Positions 43,610-55,409 of a stretch of DNA of 64,000 nucleotides are shown piece by piece; positions within the stretch are counted from its first letter, which is position 1; each line of letters starts with the position of its first letter. The position numbers and the translations under genes were made by a program. The stretch is from Mytilus californianus (taxonomy: Eukaryota; Mollusca; Bivalvia; Mytilida; Mytilidae). Below the pieces are notes generated by a model. That model did not search any database. It was not told the DNA's origin and worked only from the letters and a program-made list of their open reading frames with translations. Where the stretch lies: NCBI RefSeq assembly GCF_021869535.1, contig NW_026262712.1, positions 106,327,640 through 106,391,639 on the forward strand. The letters run 5' to 3'.

Positions 43610-45363
43610 TTAAAAAGGCGGTAATTTAATGTTTTTGAGTTCGTTTGAATATCTGAGTACCATGTTTGTTTAAATTGATCTTGGAGAGATGTTCTAACAA
43701 CAGTCTTTAACCAAATTTCATTTATACAAGTTTTAATTAACCATACATAAGATAAACCAGTATCATTTACAATAGATTCTATACATTTCATCCAATAAAA
43801 TTTAACATTTTTTTCATGAGATAAACTTAACATTAATTTGTATGCTATTGTTGATAATTTACTGGGTTTGCTAAAAATCAACTTTGCCCAGTATGAAATC
43901 ATGCGAACTTTGATATCTAAGCTGATAGGATTACGTCCTAATTCTCCATATATAACACAATTCGAGGTGGAAGATTTTAGATGGAGTAGAAGTTTACAAA
44001 ATTTCAAATGAACTCTTTCTAATATATCATTATTTCCAAATCCACAAATTTCACAGCCGTAAAGTAAAACAGGTTTAACCAATTTATCAAATACATCTAA
44101 TTGGTAGCTTATTGATAAGCCATGCTTTCTCCCTTTTTTGATAACTTCATACATGGCTCTCGTAGCCTTTTCTGCAAGATGCTTCTTATTTGCTTTAAAT
44201 GAGCCATTTTTAGAAAAATAAATCCCAAGATAATTAAACTCATTAACAATTTCTAAGTCAGAGTTACCAAAATTAAATTTAAGGTTAACAGGTTGTCTGC
44301 CACTACAAAAAACAAACATGATTTTAGTCTTGTCTACATTGACTTTCATTTTCCAAACATTACAATATGATTCAAATTTTTCTAATAGTAATTGAAGTTC
44401 TGTGGCTGATTCAACCATTAAATCCGTATCGTCTGCGTAGAGAATTGCAAACAGTTTAACATATATGTTTAGTTCGTCTTTTAGGGCATCTGATATAGTT
44501 TTTAAGCCTATCAAATTCCCTTTACAAAAGAAATCTTCCAAATCGTTCAAAAAAAAAGCGAAAAAAGAAAAGGGGATAAATTCTCCCCTTGGCGTAGACC
44601 AATATTGCTTGGAAAATAATCAGATTTCTCACCATTGTATGACAAGCATGATTTTATATCATCATACATGTTATGGATAATTTTATACATATAACCATTA
44701 ATATTATTTACAAGCATCTTATACGATAAAGCATCTCTAGTCACTGTATCAAATGCTTTCTCAAAATCGACAAAAGCACAGAACATTTTTTTCTTTTTTA
44801 ATTTCAAAATTTCAAAAAAGTGTGTAGTGTAAAGATACAATCACAAGTTGAGTAACCATTTCGAAATCCACACTGATTTTCATTAAGTAGTAAAACTTCA
44901 TCAGAGAACCTTGCAAGTCTATTACTTAAAATAGCTGTAAATAATTTACCCATACAACTTACAATAGTAATGGGTCTATAGTTTTTAGGATCAAACTTAT
45001 TGCCTTTGTTTTTATAAAATGGCTTGATCGTTTCAATCACCCAAGATACTGGTACTATTCCAGTTCTAAAAATCAAGTTAAACAATGCAGCATAAACATC
45101 AATAAAAAATCGCCAGAAGTCTTAATATATTCGTTAATAATCATATCATCACCACAAGCTTTGTTATTTTTTAAATTCTTAATACATTTTAATATTTCTT
45201 CTTTCGTAATTGGACTATTCAAATTATCATTCAGTTCACTCATCAAATTTGTATCATTAGTTGGCAAGTCAATTGGATCTGAGTTACCTGAGTTTAGCTC
45301 TTTGAAAAAGTTGAGTAAAAGTTTGGTGTTTTGAGATCTAAGATTTTTCAATTTTTGAGTCAT
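43600..45363 (-). pseudogene. reverse transcriptase of element A
   Basis: Four overlapping frames: KNNKACGDDMIINEYIK; NYRPITIVSCMGKLF and NENQCGFRNGYST; FVDFEKAFDTV and IGLRQGENLSPFLFSLF; AILYADDTDLM and GYCNVWKMKVN-type text. The active-site YADD is intact. It ends NYRLFKQT at the point where element B is inserted. Confidence 0.88.
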
Positions 45364-45370
45364 ATCTTTT

Positions 45371-46640
45371 TTATGTTTTTTTTATAGCCTTGTCCATGAC
45401 CTTTTTATATCTTTTCTCAGATTCTTTAACTTTATTAGATAATAAAGGCGAAGGCCTTGCCTTCAGTTTGCGCTTAAATTTTCTATAATTCTGTCTCTCA
45501 AACTTACACTCAAGGTTAAACCAAGGTTTATCTCCCTTGTTTTTGGATGCTCGTTTTTTTGGCTTGTCTGGTCTTGTTCCTAAAGTCTCCCTTGCGGATT
45601 CTATTAGGATTAATCCGATCTCATTCACAAAAGAGTTTATCGTGTCATCATTAATACTTTCCAAATTTACATTTACTAAATCATGTAATAAACTGTCTAG
45701 TTTTTCAAAATTTAAATTCTCTCTAAATTCAGGTTTCTTTTCATGATCCCATTTATTAACTTTTTTATATGATTGACTAATGAAATTGTTCAGTTCAATG
45801 TCTTCATTTACAGATTGATTACAATTCAAACATATATACAAAGGGCAATGTACATCTGAGTACAAATGTGAAAATTCTAAAACGTTCAAATTAATAATGT
45901 TTTCAATAAAATTAACATTACATAAAAAGTAGTCTACTACACTTGCGTTTCTACAGGTAAATTTTCCAACTCTATCAGTACCTAGTTTTCCATTCATAAT
46001 AAATAAACTGTTACATTTACATAACTCAAGTAATTGATTACCGTAACGGTTTTTCCCTTTGTCCATACTATTACGATCTATGGGTATATTAAAAAGGTTT
46101 AGGTTACATACATCATTAATAGATACACCTTCTAACTCATTATTCTTATCATTTTCCTCAAAAAAAATATAATCTTTCTCACTGGCCGTGCGGGCGTTAA
46201 AGTCCCCGACCATAAATATATTTTCATATTTGGATGAGAGTTCTAGGTACTTGCTTTCAATTTCACCGAAAGCATCAGGTGATGAATAAGCAGTGTATTC
46301 TGGTGGTATGTACACAACACCGAGGATAACGTCCCCGTCTTTGAATAGTCTTGAAATCTTACACCATAGAACAAATTTACTATTTATCTCAATTACTTGG
46401 ATCCAATTCGAAATATTTTCCCTATACCCGAGTACAATACCACCGGACTTCACTCTAGATATCTTACGTCTATTTTTGGTTTTTTACCTTATATCCGGAT
46501 ATACAAATTTCATCCATATCGTCAGTTTTGGACTCGACAAAGCATAAAATATCATGTTTTTGTAATAAATTTTCGAATTCTGGGTATTGTAACTTATGTT
46601 TTAGGCCACAACAATTTATGTAAATAAGGTTTATGGTTTG
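45371..46640 (-). pseudogene. endonuclease domain of element A
   Basis: The start (INCCGLKHKL, DILCFVESKTDD) is in one frame (46640-46490). The rest is in another (VKSGGIVLGYRENI, VVYIPPEYTAY, FMVGDFNARTA, SVVDYFLCN, SHLYSDVHCPLYI). GDFNART and SDVHCPL are the catalytic motifs of the exonuclease-endonuclease-phosphatase fold. Confidence 0.85.
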
Positions 46641-47032
46641 AATATTGGTAGTTTTTTCCTGAGACAGATCTAAAGATTCACTGTTTAGAGAATGGTTTGG
46701 GCTCTCATCATCTAAAATATTTGCATCTCATCATTTATATTAAAAATCATATCAATCTGATCATATATTTCATCAATATATGTATTACCCCCTACAGGTA
46801 TATTACTGGGTGATATATCTATTGTATTATAATCATTAGTACATGTGTTTATTACATTATATTGTTGCCCACTAAATATATTACAACTAGACAAATCAAA
46901 TGTAAGATCACTATTTTCAATACGAACATCGTTAATTACACTAGTATTATTTACATTGTCAATTTTTCTAAATGTAGCACCAAGTTTATGATTTAAGTTC
47001 GACGTCTCAAGGTGGTGCACTCCTCGGCGCTC

Positions 47033-47940
47033 CTAAATGCGTGAAGGGGTTGAGCTGGTTCGAGGCCGTTTCATGGCTCTGCGATCCCCTTGTGAGTTTG
47101 GCGTTGACTGTTCGTTAATATGCGGGGCATCGTTACGTTCTTCCGGATGTCCATGGCGGTCAAATGTGTCGATGTCATCGTGTATCTCATACAGTTCATT
47201 GTCGATATAGAGTCGGTCGCGTACAAGTTTCACATTTCGTCTATTGTACTTGGCTTCCTTCATGATAGGATACAATTGCTTCCTCCTGTCTTCTATTTCT
47301 TTCGGAAACTGCTGTTTGATACCATATCTAGTATTTCGTAACCTGTAGGCATTATCTAGCACATACTGCAAATCGTATTGATATATGAATCGTGCGACGA
47401 TTGGTCTCATACCACGTTGACTGCGTCCAAAACGGTGGACATTACCAAATTCAATTTTGTAATCAATACCAATTTCATTATAGAGGAAATCTCGGAGAAA
47501 TTCTTCTGTGTTTTCACCTCTTACCTCGTAAAGACCAGTAAAGATAAGATTGTTTTTCATAGACCGACAATGTAAGTCAAGCACTCTTTCCTTAAGATTT
47601 TCTAGTTCACCTTGGCAGTTACATTCAGTCGAAGTTCTACCTTGTGATTTTATTTCATAAATGTCTTTGGAAACCTTATTAATGCTTGTTTTTGCTTTAT
47701 CAATTTCAATGGTATTCTTGTCATTGAGGCTCTTGTTTTTATCACATGGAGATTTTTGGGTTGTCAAATAAATGTCCTACTCCTTGTATGTTGTTTTCAA
47801 GTTCAGTTATTTTACCTTGGCATGATTTTAAGCCCTTCTCAGTAGTAATAACTCGACTTGTCAGAGATGTAATAATATTTTTTATGTCACCAAATTTGTC
47901 AATGCCTTTCTCTACCGACTGCAATCTTTTATCAAATGCT
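47033..47940 (-). pseudogene. ORF1 (coiled coil plus RRM-like) of element A
   Basis: Two overlapping frames joined at an A5 run near 47750. The first (QSVEKGIDKFGDIKNIITSL) is a coiled coil. The second has heptad-like text to ELENLKERVLDLHCRSMKNN, then an L1-ORF1-type RNA-binding region (NLIFTGLYE, FGNVHRFGR, RPIVARFIYQYD, GIKQQFPKEI, DRLYIDNELY). The role in active relatives is RNA-binding chaperone. Confidence 0.8.
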
Positions 47941-48005
47941 TGATACTAGATTAATAAAGGTGTTCAAAAGTAGAGGTACGCTTTGGTTCTCCCCATTTTC
48001 TTCTA

Positions 48006-50262
48006 CATCTCAAGCAATTCAATTCGATTCAATATTTTATTAAAGTCTCATCTCTCAATTATATATAATATACAACATTACGTTTAGTGTAAAAATATAA
48101 AGATATAAAAAGAGAGCCATTCTGTACAGAATTATAAGAGACTATAACATCAAAAACATTATAGAAAATTCGTCAATTATAAAACATATTTTACGTTATA
48201 AGAACATTATTTACAGTATAAAACATTTCTACGTCTATCTAAAATAAGACAACAGGCTTTGGCACAGCTACGAATCATATTAATATCTGTAAATGAAAAC
48301 ACTAATTTCTGTTTATCATCAAAAAACATAAAATCACTATTAAAATGTTTTGCTTCATCAAATAATTTTTTTCTAAAATCGTCATATAAAGGACACGATA
48401 AAATAACATGGGCTTCATCTTCTAAAATATCCTTACAATTATCACAGACTCGATCCTCTAAAAATATTTTTTTAAATCTCCCCGTTTCGATTCTTAGTGG
48501 TGCTACACCACAACGAAATTTAGCAAAATAACTCCTTTACGAAAATGGCATTGGAATTTTACAATAAGTTTCTGTTTCATAACTGTTCTTAAATAAATTA
48601 TATGTTCGAAGTTTGTTTCCACCTTTACCAGATAAAGCTTTCTCTGACTGTAAATTGCATTGCCACTGTTCAACATTTAAACTAAACATTTTAGACATAA
48701 TAGTATGCACAACTGAGGTACTATCAACATATTCTGTAATGATACACAACTGTTCTGCATTTACATAAAAATTCCAATTTTTTATACATTTATGTTTTTT
48801 ACTCATAATGTCTGCCCATATGAAAACTTTTCTGTTTAACCGATTAGAACTTATATTGTTCAAACGGCACCATAGTCGAATTAAGCATTGCCATTGTTTT
48901 TGAAAGATAGGTATCCACCCCATATCCCCTGCAACTGCAGCATTTGGAGTATATTTACCAACTCCAAGAAAAAATCTACAAGCTCTATTATGTATGGCAT
49001 TAATAAAAGAAGAACCCCAAATACCAGCACCATATTCAACAATTGGAAGCACCAAACTCTCATATAATTTTGAAAAGACACTATGAGTAACACCACCTAA
49101 GATTTTGCACTTAGCTATAACAAGGCCAAGTGCTCTATTTGCAGAAGCTGCAACAGCTTTAGCAGTTACATTATAATCTAAAAATTCACTTAAAACTAAA
49201 CCTAAATATGTATAAGTAGTAGAATATTCAATGATATCATTCCCATATTTAAATACAACATGTGACTTATTAACAGAAGTTGTTCTAAAATGCACAATAT
49301 TACACTTTTTGGAATTAATAGTCATACAATTATCTCCACACCATATATCAAATGCATTCAACAGAGTTTGTAATTCTTTTTCATTGTTTGCTAGTATAAC
49401 TACATCATCAGCATAAAGTAAAACACAAACTTTTTCATCTTTGATATCAATACCACACTCATATGATTTCAAGAACGAAACTAGGTCATTTATATAGAGA
49501 TTAAACAGCATAGGTGATAATGGACATCCTTGTTTAAGACCACTGTTGACATTAAACCATTCTGATAAATGGCCGTTTAATCGTACTGAACATAATACAT
49601 TTGAATAAATAGATTGTATTGCAGCACAAAAATTTTCTGCAACACCTATCACATTCAACTTGGACCATAGTATATTTCTATTTATGGTATCATATGCCTT
49701 CTTAAAATCAATAAACGCACAAAAAGTAGATTTACGAAGCTTTTTCCTTACATCAATTATGTTTGTAAGGGAAGACAATTGATCTATAGTGCTTCGATTT
49801 TGACGGAAACCATTTTGTTCGTCGACTAATATGTCATTATCATCTACCCATTGCGTTAGCCTTTCGTTTAAAATATTACAATAAAGCTTATACGAAACAC
49901 AAGCTAATGCAATTCCTCTGTTAGACAAGGGGTCGCGCGGATCTGTCATGTTTGCTTTAGGTATGGGATTGATAATAATTTTGTTCCATAAATCTGGAGT
50001 TTTTTGGAACCTAAAGCAAAAATCAAATAGATGGTACAAAAACAAAGTTGAGCAATTATTTTGCAAAACTTCAACAGGTAAATTATCAAATCCAGCAGAT
50101 TTGCCTTTCTTTGCCTTTTCAATGACATAAGCTGTTTCAACAAACGAAATAGGTTCCGTCAATAAAAAGTCATTAAAAGTGTTTTTCGTAGAAACCTGAT
50201 TTTGCGTTTCGGAAACCTTGGTTGAAATCTTTTGATTTAATAAATTACTATATTCCAAGCAT
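48006..50262 (-). mobile_element. non-LTR retrotransposon C, 5'-truncated
   Basis: RT frame 50258-48537, C-terminal knuckle region 48536-48255, 3' UTR, and a tail of GAATTGAATTG-like words near 48010-48030. CAAGCA occurs just outside both ends (48005 region and 50255-50262) and may be the target duplication. No endonuclease upstream. Confidence 0.8.
48537..50258 (-). pseudogene. reverse transcriptase of element C
   Basis: 573 open residues: KAKKGKSAGFDNLPVEVL, NRGIALACVSYKLYC, DEQNGFRQNRSTIDQL, AFIDFKKAYDTINR, GLKQGCPLSPMLFNLYINDL, VLLYADDVVILA, GAGIWGS and RFFLGVGKYTP. The reading continues past a TAA at 48537 into SYFAKFRCGVAPLRIETGRF, DRVCDNCKDILEDEAHVILS, so the stop is a mutation near the C terminus. 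The best preserved non-LTR copy in the window. Confidence 0.88.
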
Positions 50263-50489
50263 GCGGATATTACAGATATTGTTATATAAACAATTGTTTC
50301 AAATATGTAAACAGCTGTCTATCAGTTTTACAATGATTACCTCATTATATCTGCCTCACAGACTAATCAGATCAAGATCGATTACTTAATTCGCAGTAAT
50401 CCTGACAACATTAGATTCATTCTTAATATTAGTCTAATATGTCATTCTTCTTTGTTTATTGTGTATGTGTTTTTAAAAGCAAAGAATTA
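50263..50489. other. spacer between elements C and D
   Basis: No coding content or repeat recognised. It might be the displaced 5' flank of element A if C inserted there. Confidence 0.3.
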
Positions 50490-51060
50490 AAGAATAGAAT
50501 AAAATTTGTTTATTATAGTGTCACATATTGATTGAAACAAGACATTCACATAATATTTATATACACACAAATAACAATCAATATCCAGCCAAAAAATAAC
50601 TTATGAGACACTGATCCTTAAAACCAAAATATATACCAAAATATACTATTAAATAAATCTAAGATTAAAAAAGATATATATCAACAATGAAATATTATAA
50701 AATGATCACGATTGGGTAAAAATCTGATAAATTGTAGCATTAAAAATTGATTATAGGAAAATATTACTGTAAAAATAATTTTCTACGCAAAAAAAAAAAA
50801 TATTTATGTAAACATTTGCAAAAATAACTCTGAATATTGGGACAATTCTTAATTCATAAAATTTTTTGTTTATATCAAGCTCTTGAAAGTCTTTAATTAG
50901 TTTTGAGCATTCATTAAAGAGATTATATCGTATATCGTCATATAATGAGCATTCCATTAGAAAGTGTTTTTCTGTTTCAACGCTGTTGGATTCGCACAAC
51001 ACACATATTCTGTGTTCAATGGATGTAGGGGGCCTGGACCAAACATGACTAAAAACTTTA
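50490..51060 (-). pseudogene. 3' fragment of non-LTR retrotransposon D
   Basis: FSHVWSRPPTSIEHRICVLC, then ESNSVETEKHFLMECSLYDD, a C-x2-C...H...C knuckle region ending at 50751, plus a 3' UTR (CCAGCCAAAAAATAACTTAT, GAGACACTG). The same 3' UTR recurs at 55410-55620. Confidence 0.72.
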
Positions 51061-51199
51061 AACTACTTTCACATTAATGAACCGACAAAAAGGGTTTCTG
51101 ATTTATTTCATCACTTGATTTACGACACATGTAAAATTGTTTACTTTCCAAATCATTTGTTATAAAATACTTATGTAGGACACCGGGATATCGCGAATT

Positions 51200-51520
51200 C
51201 AAAACTGCGGTAATTTATATTTGGTTGGAGAATCGCGAAAAATGAGAGGCAAAGGATTCCAAAGGGACATTAACTCATAAATCGAAAATAAACTGACAAT
51301 GTCATGACTAAAAAAGAAAAAGACAAACAGAAAAACAACAGTACACAAAACACAACATAGAAAGCCAAAGACTGAGCAACACGAACCTAACCAAAAACTG
51401 GGAGTGATCTCTTGTGCTCTGGAAGGGTAAGCAGATCCTGCTCCACATGTGGCACCTGTTGTGTTGCTCATGTTAGTAGCAAAACCCTGTGATAAGTCTA
51501 ATTCGGTAGGTCACGGGGTT
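51200..51520 (-). repeat. dispersed repeat, third family
   Basis: AATCGAAAATAAACTGACAA, CAACAGTACACAAAACACAA, GGGAGTGATCTCTTGTGCTC and TGGAAGGGTAAGCAGATCCT. Its first part is the reverse complement of 59850-59930. Confidence 0.75.
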
Positions 51521-51599
51521 ATAGTTACGACAATTGGAACATATCCGTTGTCATCTGTGAAACGGATACTCCATAATGGTCAACCAACTCGTGATGCAT

Positions 51600-52090
51600 G
51601 GCGTCCGTAAAATTTACGAAGGGATGATTTCAACTTCACCACTTGGAACTCCGTATGCAGGCGCTGCTGGAATGTTGCTACATAGAAATGGAAAAGTTCA
51701 CAATTTGGAAGCTGAAATCATCTCTTTTGTCGTAAAGTTTTGTTTTTAACAGAACATCGTTGTCAATTACGAGATGTAAGTGAAGATATGAGGCAGACTC
51801 AACTGTATCTGTTGTATCCTTTATCTCAAGTTCGATTGTAGAGATGTGCACAATACAGTTACCAAATTTTGAATTATCTAGTTAGAGAAAATCATCTTTA
51901 TAGCGGAAAGTGAAGTTAAAGGATACTGCTAACTTCTTTTCTTTCTTCCTAAGAAGTTCCTGTATGAAGTCAGATTCATATGAATAAAGGAACAAGTCGG
52001 CAAGAAGAAGAGCACAGTTGGTTCCCATGGGAATGCCGATTGTTTGTTAAAAAACACGTCCTCCAAACGTAACAAAATATGTTGGCAATC
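51600..52090 (-). pseudogene. third Penelope-like RT fragment
   Basis: Minus-strand blocks: TFGGRVF-stop-QTIGIPMGTNCALLLADLF, LYSYESDFIQELLRKKEKKL, FNFRYKDDFL, ELEIKDTTDTVESASYLHLH, KLYDKRDDFSFQIVNF, VKLKSSLRKFYGRHA. YIDD has become YKDD. Clearly a different subfamily from the two other relics (SYESDF versus CYESQF). Weak similarity may extend to about 52300. Confidence 0.8.
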
Positions 52091-52472
52091 AAGAAATCAA
52101 CATGGACGGTCTGCCTAATATCTTCATCTTATTCTTTATATTGACAGAGATAAATGATTTTAAAGAAGAAACTATAACAAAACGTTTACGCAATGATTTA
52201 AGATTTCCAATTGTCAATATGCCATTTCTCAGCAAAAAAATACCCTCTGTCCCATCTATCTCAATTGATAGGTTACTCTGGTACATGTTTTTACCATATG
52301 GACTTCATTAACAGGTATGTGTTCATGAGTAGTCCATTGTGCTTCATGGTGCTATTACAGATTTAATTTTGATGTAGTCTTCGCCAATAAACCACACACC
52401 TGTTTATGGTTGTTATATTTCGTTTTTTGGAAAGTTGGTTTGCTGTCTAATTAACAATACCACATATCTCAT

Positions 52473-52545
52473 TATCATACCACATAGCTCATTATCATAC
52501 CACATATCTCATTATCATACCACATATCTCATTATCATATAAATT
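52473..52545. repeat. 20-bp tandem repeat, about 4 units
   Basis: ACCACATATCTCATTATCAT repeated with one change (TAGCTC). Confidence 0.92.
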
Positions 52546-52833
52546 CGTAATTATTTGACATAAATGTCTTTAAGACCATTTAGAACTAATTAAATTTGAA
52601 ACTGAAAAAAAAAGAGCCAGGAACGATAAAAGACTATTTTGGCATAATTTAAAAATGAATTTGGAAAGTCACCAAAATTATTTAACGAGGTTATCATTTA
52701 TAATTCTCAATAATTGACATCATGATGCAGAAAGGTTTGACAAAATGTTGAACAATCACCCAAAGACAGTCTTTAAATCATTTTGAGGAGGGAGGAGCAT
52801 TAAGAAAAAGCATACTGATGTACGACACTTTGA

Positions 52834-52839
52834 TTTAAT
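52834..52839 (-). promoter_or_regulatory. possible polyadenylation signal ATTAAA
   Basis: ATTAAA on the minus strand about 60 bases after the cGLR stop codon. No AATAAA was seen closer. Confidence 0.35.
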
Positions 52840-52899
52840 GTTAAATACTGTTTGAGGGTGTGTAGATAAAAAGCCATAGACTTTCAATTCAATCTTTCG

Positions 52900-54930
52900 T
52901 TATATTTTCTGTTTCAAATCATTTATCATGAATGTTGCAAATGTTGTGTGTCGTAATGGTCTCCAAACTGTAAATGAATTGAGAAATTGTTCCAATTCAA
53001 CAACCGTTGTAAAGTAGGTAATTGCAGTACTGAAATTTCCAAGTATATAGTGTGCTTGTCCCATGATGGTATTCCAATCAACAACGTCAGAATCTGTAGT
53101 CGAATAGTTCCTTAGGTCATATAGATCTTGTAACGCATATGTAACATCGGTATGTTCATGAAGGTGGTGTAAACATAGGAAACGTAAAAAGATGCTATAC
53201 ATGATTGGTGGTTTAGAAACTATCCCTTTTATTCGAATTTCAGTATCCATTTCCAATGGGAAAATGTATGAAAAATCGAAAAGCATTACATCATCTGTGA
53301 AATGTCGTTTACAAACATGAAAAGCATTGATCACATCCTTGTGTATTGCTTCATGTTCTATATTACTTAATTTACATTTCAAATCAACATTTAAAGAGTT
53401 AAACGATGATATTTCGTTTAAATGACATTTACGCAATGTAAAACCTGTTAAACATATTGACATCCAGTATTGTTTCATGCAATAAAAATATGTGGCCAGA
53501 TTAAGCCATCCAGACAACGCATCACTCTGTAATCCAATTATGAAATATGGCAAATAATTTTTATGCCTTTTGTAATAGTTTTTATTCTTTGATTCCCACA
53601 TGCCTGTACCCCGCTTACTTATATGCTTACATATCATTGATAATAATGTTAAGTATAGAAATCGGTGTGATTTTAGTTTTTTCCAGATCAGCAATTTCAG
53701 TAACCTATCTAAAGTATTAATACACTGATCAATTCTGCAGAAACCATTTGAAAACAGATGTATTAGCTGGCTATTAATCTGATCTACTTTAGAATATATT
53801 ATAAAATTCCAATAGACACAGTCAGTTTGGAAAAAGCTTGAAACTGTTTTGGACTGATAGAAACAATAAACCCCTCTATGATATAGTTCAGTTAACAAGT
53901 GTACAATGTTTGATAACTGGACAACATTAAACCTGTTTTTTAATATATTTCCCTCGCTTATAAAATAATTAGGTAGAAACTCAAATTTCATGAAGAAAAT
54001 TAATCGTTTCATTACTTGCTTAAAACAAGAAATCAAATTTTCTGGTCTCCAAAAATGCACAGGAAGTTCTTCAGATACCCAGAATACTACAGTTTTCATG
54101 AAATAAGAGCACAATAAATCTTTGCAACTTTTGCGCAAATTAATCACTTCTTTCAATAAGATTTTCAGTAATGCGTAACAAAGCAGTTGTGTGTGTGAAA
54201 ATGAATAAACGAGCCGTTTCTCTGCAACAGAGAAAGAAACTCGCCATTCGGTATCCTCGTAAGGAGAATCTTTACTGCCAATAGGCACAAGCAAAACACC
54301 ATCGCTAACTATTTCATTAATCAACTCTGGAGAAGGCCATGCACGTTTCCTCAGGACCCATGGATGTGCCTGTTGTATCCAAGATTCACACCTAAAGCAA
54401 AAAGCACTATCAGTCATTCCATTTTGATCCGTTATACAAGGTCCATGTATATAGAATTGAACCGGGAAAGAAGATAAAACATTCTGTTTTAGAAGTTCGC
54501 TTGATAACAATAACATGTTTTTGTCCTGTCCTATACACCATTGGCGAACAATAGGAGTTACAAAACCATCTGATAACAAACGAACATATCCTGGTGTAGT
54601 ATGTTCTGTAGATATGACAAATGAGTCAATTAACATTCTATCTGTTGGGTGTTCATATACGTGCACAAAATTCAGCAGACACATTATGTCATGATCACTA
54701 CCCTTAAAATCGAGACCTTCTGCCTTACTACCACTAGGGATAACTGCATTGGTAGGACAAAGATACTCTGATATTGTATAACATAATCGTCTTGTTTTTA
54801 CATCTGTTTCATGTCCAATTATACAACATAAATAGTTGTATAATGGAACTGACATAGTGTCAGCACTCATTAGTTTGCGGTGATAAAACAACGTAACCAC
54901 AAACAAAGATAATGAGAAATCCAAACACAA
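52900..54930 (-). CDS. cGAS-like receptor / Mab-21 domain nucleotidyltransferase
   Basis: 676 residues in one exon. The nucleotidyltransferase signature is IPSGSKAEGLDFKGSDHDIM (GS at 67-68, Asp79 and Asp81). A third acidic residue, Asp174, lies in TDSAFCFRCESW. The Mab-21 C lobe follows: EWRVSFSVAEKRLVYSFSHT at 228-247, LLCYALLKILLKEVI, KDLLCSYFMKTVVFWVSEEL, HFWRPENL. Residues about 430-676 are helical, with a TPR-like end (WNTIMGQAHYILGNFSTAIT). The catalytic triad predicts an active enzyme. Relatives (cGLRs) sense double-stranded nucleic acid or other ligands and make cyclic dinucleotides for STING; bivalves have many. Met21 or Met26 is likelier than Met1 as the start, because family members begin shortly before the LYNYL-like segment. 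Ligand and product are unknown. No transmembrane segment is obvious apart from a hydrophobic Met1 extension. Confidence 0.87.
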   Translation of the reverse strand: MCLDFSLSLFVVTLFYHRKLMSADTMSVPLYNYLCCIIGHETDVKTRRLCYTISEYLCPTNAVIPSGSKAEGLDFKGSDHDIMCLLNFVHVYEHPTDRMLIDSFVISTEHTTPGYVRLLSDGFVTPIVRQWCIGQDKNMLLLSSELLKQNVLSSFPVQFYIHGPCITDQNGMTDSAFCFRCESWIQQAHPWVLRKRAWPSPELINEIVSDGVLLVPIGSKDSPYEDTEWRVSFSVAEKRLVYSFSHTQLLCYALLKILLKEVINLRKSCKDLLCSYFMKTVVFWVSEELPVHFWRPENLISCFKQVMKRLIFFMKFEFLPNYFISEGNILKNRFNVVQLSNIVHLLTELYHRGVYCFYQSKTVSSFFQTDCVYWNFIIYSKVDQINSQLIHLFSNGFCRIDQCINTLDRLLKLLIWKKLKSHRFLYLTLLSMICKHISKRGTGMWESKNKNYYKRHKNYLPYFIIGLQSDALSGWLNLATYFYCMKQYWMSICLTGFTLRKCHLNEISSFNSLNVDLKCKLSNIEHEAIHKDVINAFHVCKRHFTDDVMLFDFSYIFPLEMDTEIRIKGIVSKPPIMYSIFLRFLCLHHLHEHTDVTYALQDLYDLRNYSTTDSDVVDWNTIMGQAHYILGNFSTAITYFTTVVELEQFLNSFTVWRPLRHTTFATFMINDLKQKI

Positions 54931-55409
54931 TCAAATTGCATCATCATTTTTTCCAGAGATAATTATCTTATCTATTGATCGTTCTATTCATTCGTCAAAA
55001 GTAAAATTTTTACCTCTTTATGATTAAAAAAAAATAAAAAGGCTTATGTTCCGTTACATTTCATTTTCTATATACTTTGAGTAAATCTCGGCATATGTCA
55101 ATCTCCTGAAAAAAATAACAATATTATTAATCAAAGTACATTGAACTGAATCAACAAGTTTATTATTTTTACAACAAATTTACAATTTTAAAAGAATAAA
55201 TACAAAGATTCCAATCAACAATAAAAAAAAATCACACATGGAAAAAGGACAAATATTACAAAGACAAAAAGGAGAGAAAATTAACGATCAATAACATAAA
55301 AATTAAGGGTATGTTGGAAAGAGGCAGAATTGTTTTATCTTGAAATATGTCACATAAGAGAATTGTTGCAAAGGTTCCTTTACATACACAGGGCATCAAA
55401 TTTAACGTC
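54931..55409. other. upstream region of the cGLR gene; no exon confirmed
   Basis: AT-rich. A T-rich tract ending TTTTTTTCAG|GAG near 55105 (minus strand) could be a 3' splice site of a 5' UTR exon. No TATA box or upstream coding exon identified. Confidence 0.35.

Larger units (their letters stand above)
41985..48005 (-). mobile_element. non-LTR retrotransposon A, near full length, split by element B
   Basis: Minus strand: ORF1 (about 47940-47033), a linker (47020-46712), endonuclease (46640-45371), reverse transcriptase (45363-43600), then, beyond a 1.4-kb insertion, its C-terminal zinc-knuckle region (42213-41985). The layout (RNA-binding ORF1, apurinic-like endonuclease, RT, CCHC-like C-x2-C...H...C tail) fits the CR1/L2/Jockey-like non-LTR group; I cannot fix the clade. 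Every frame break I examined falls in an A/T run. Confidence 0.85.

Noticed and set aside
52473..52545. Regular 20-bp repeats resembling a CRISPR array
   Set aside because: Units are directly contiguous with no unique spacers, in a eukaryotic context.
54331..54930. Hydrophobic N-terminal extension of the cGLR as a membrane anchor
   Set aside because: Residues 1-20 precede Met21/Met26, the more family-like starts; without 5' data the extension is probably untranslated.
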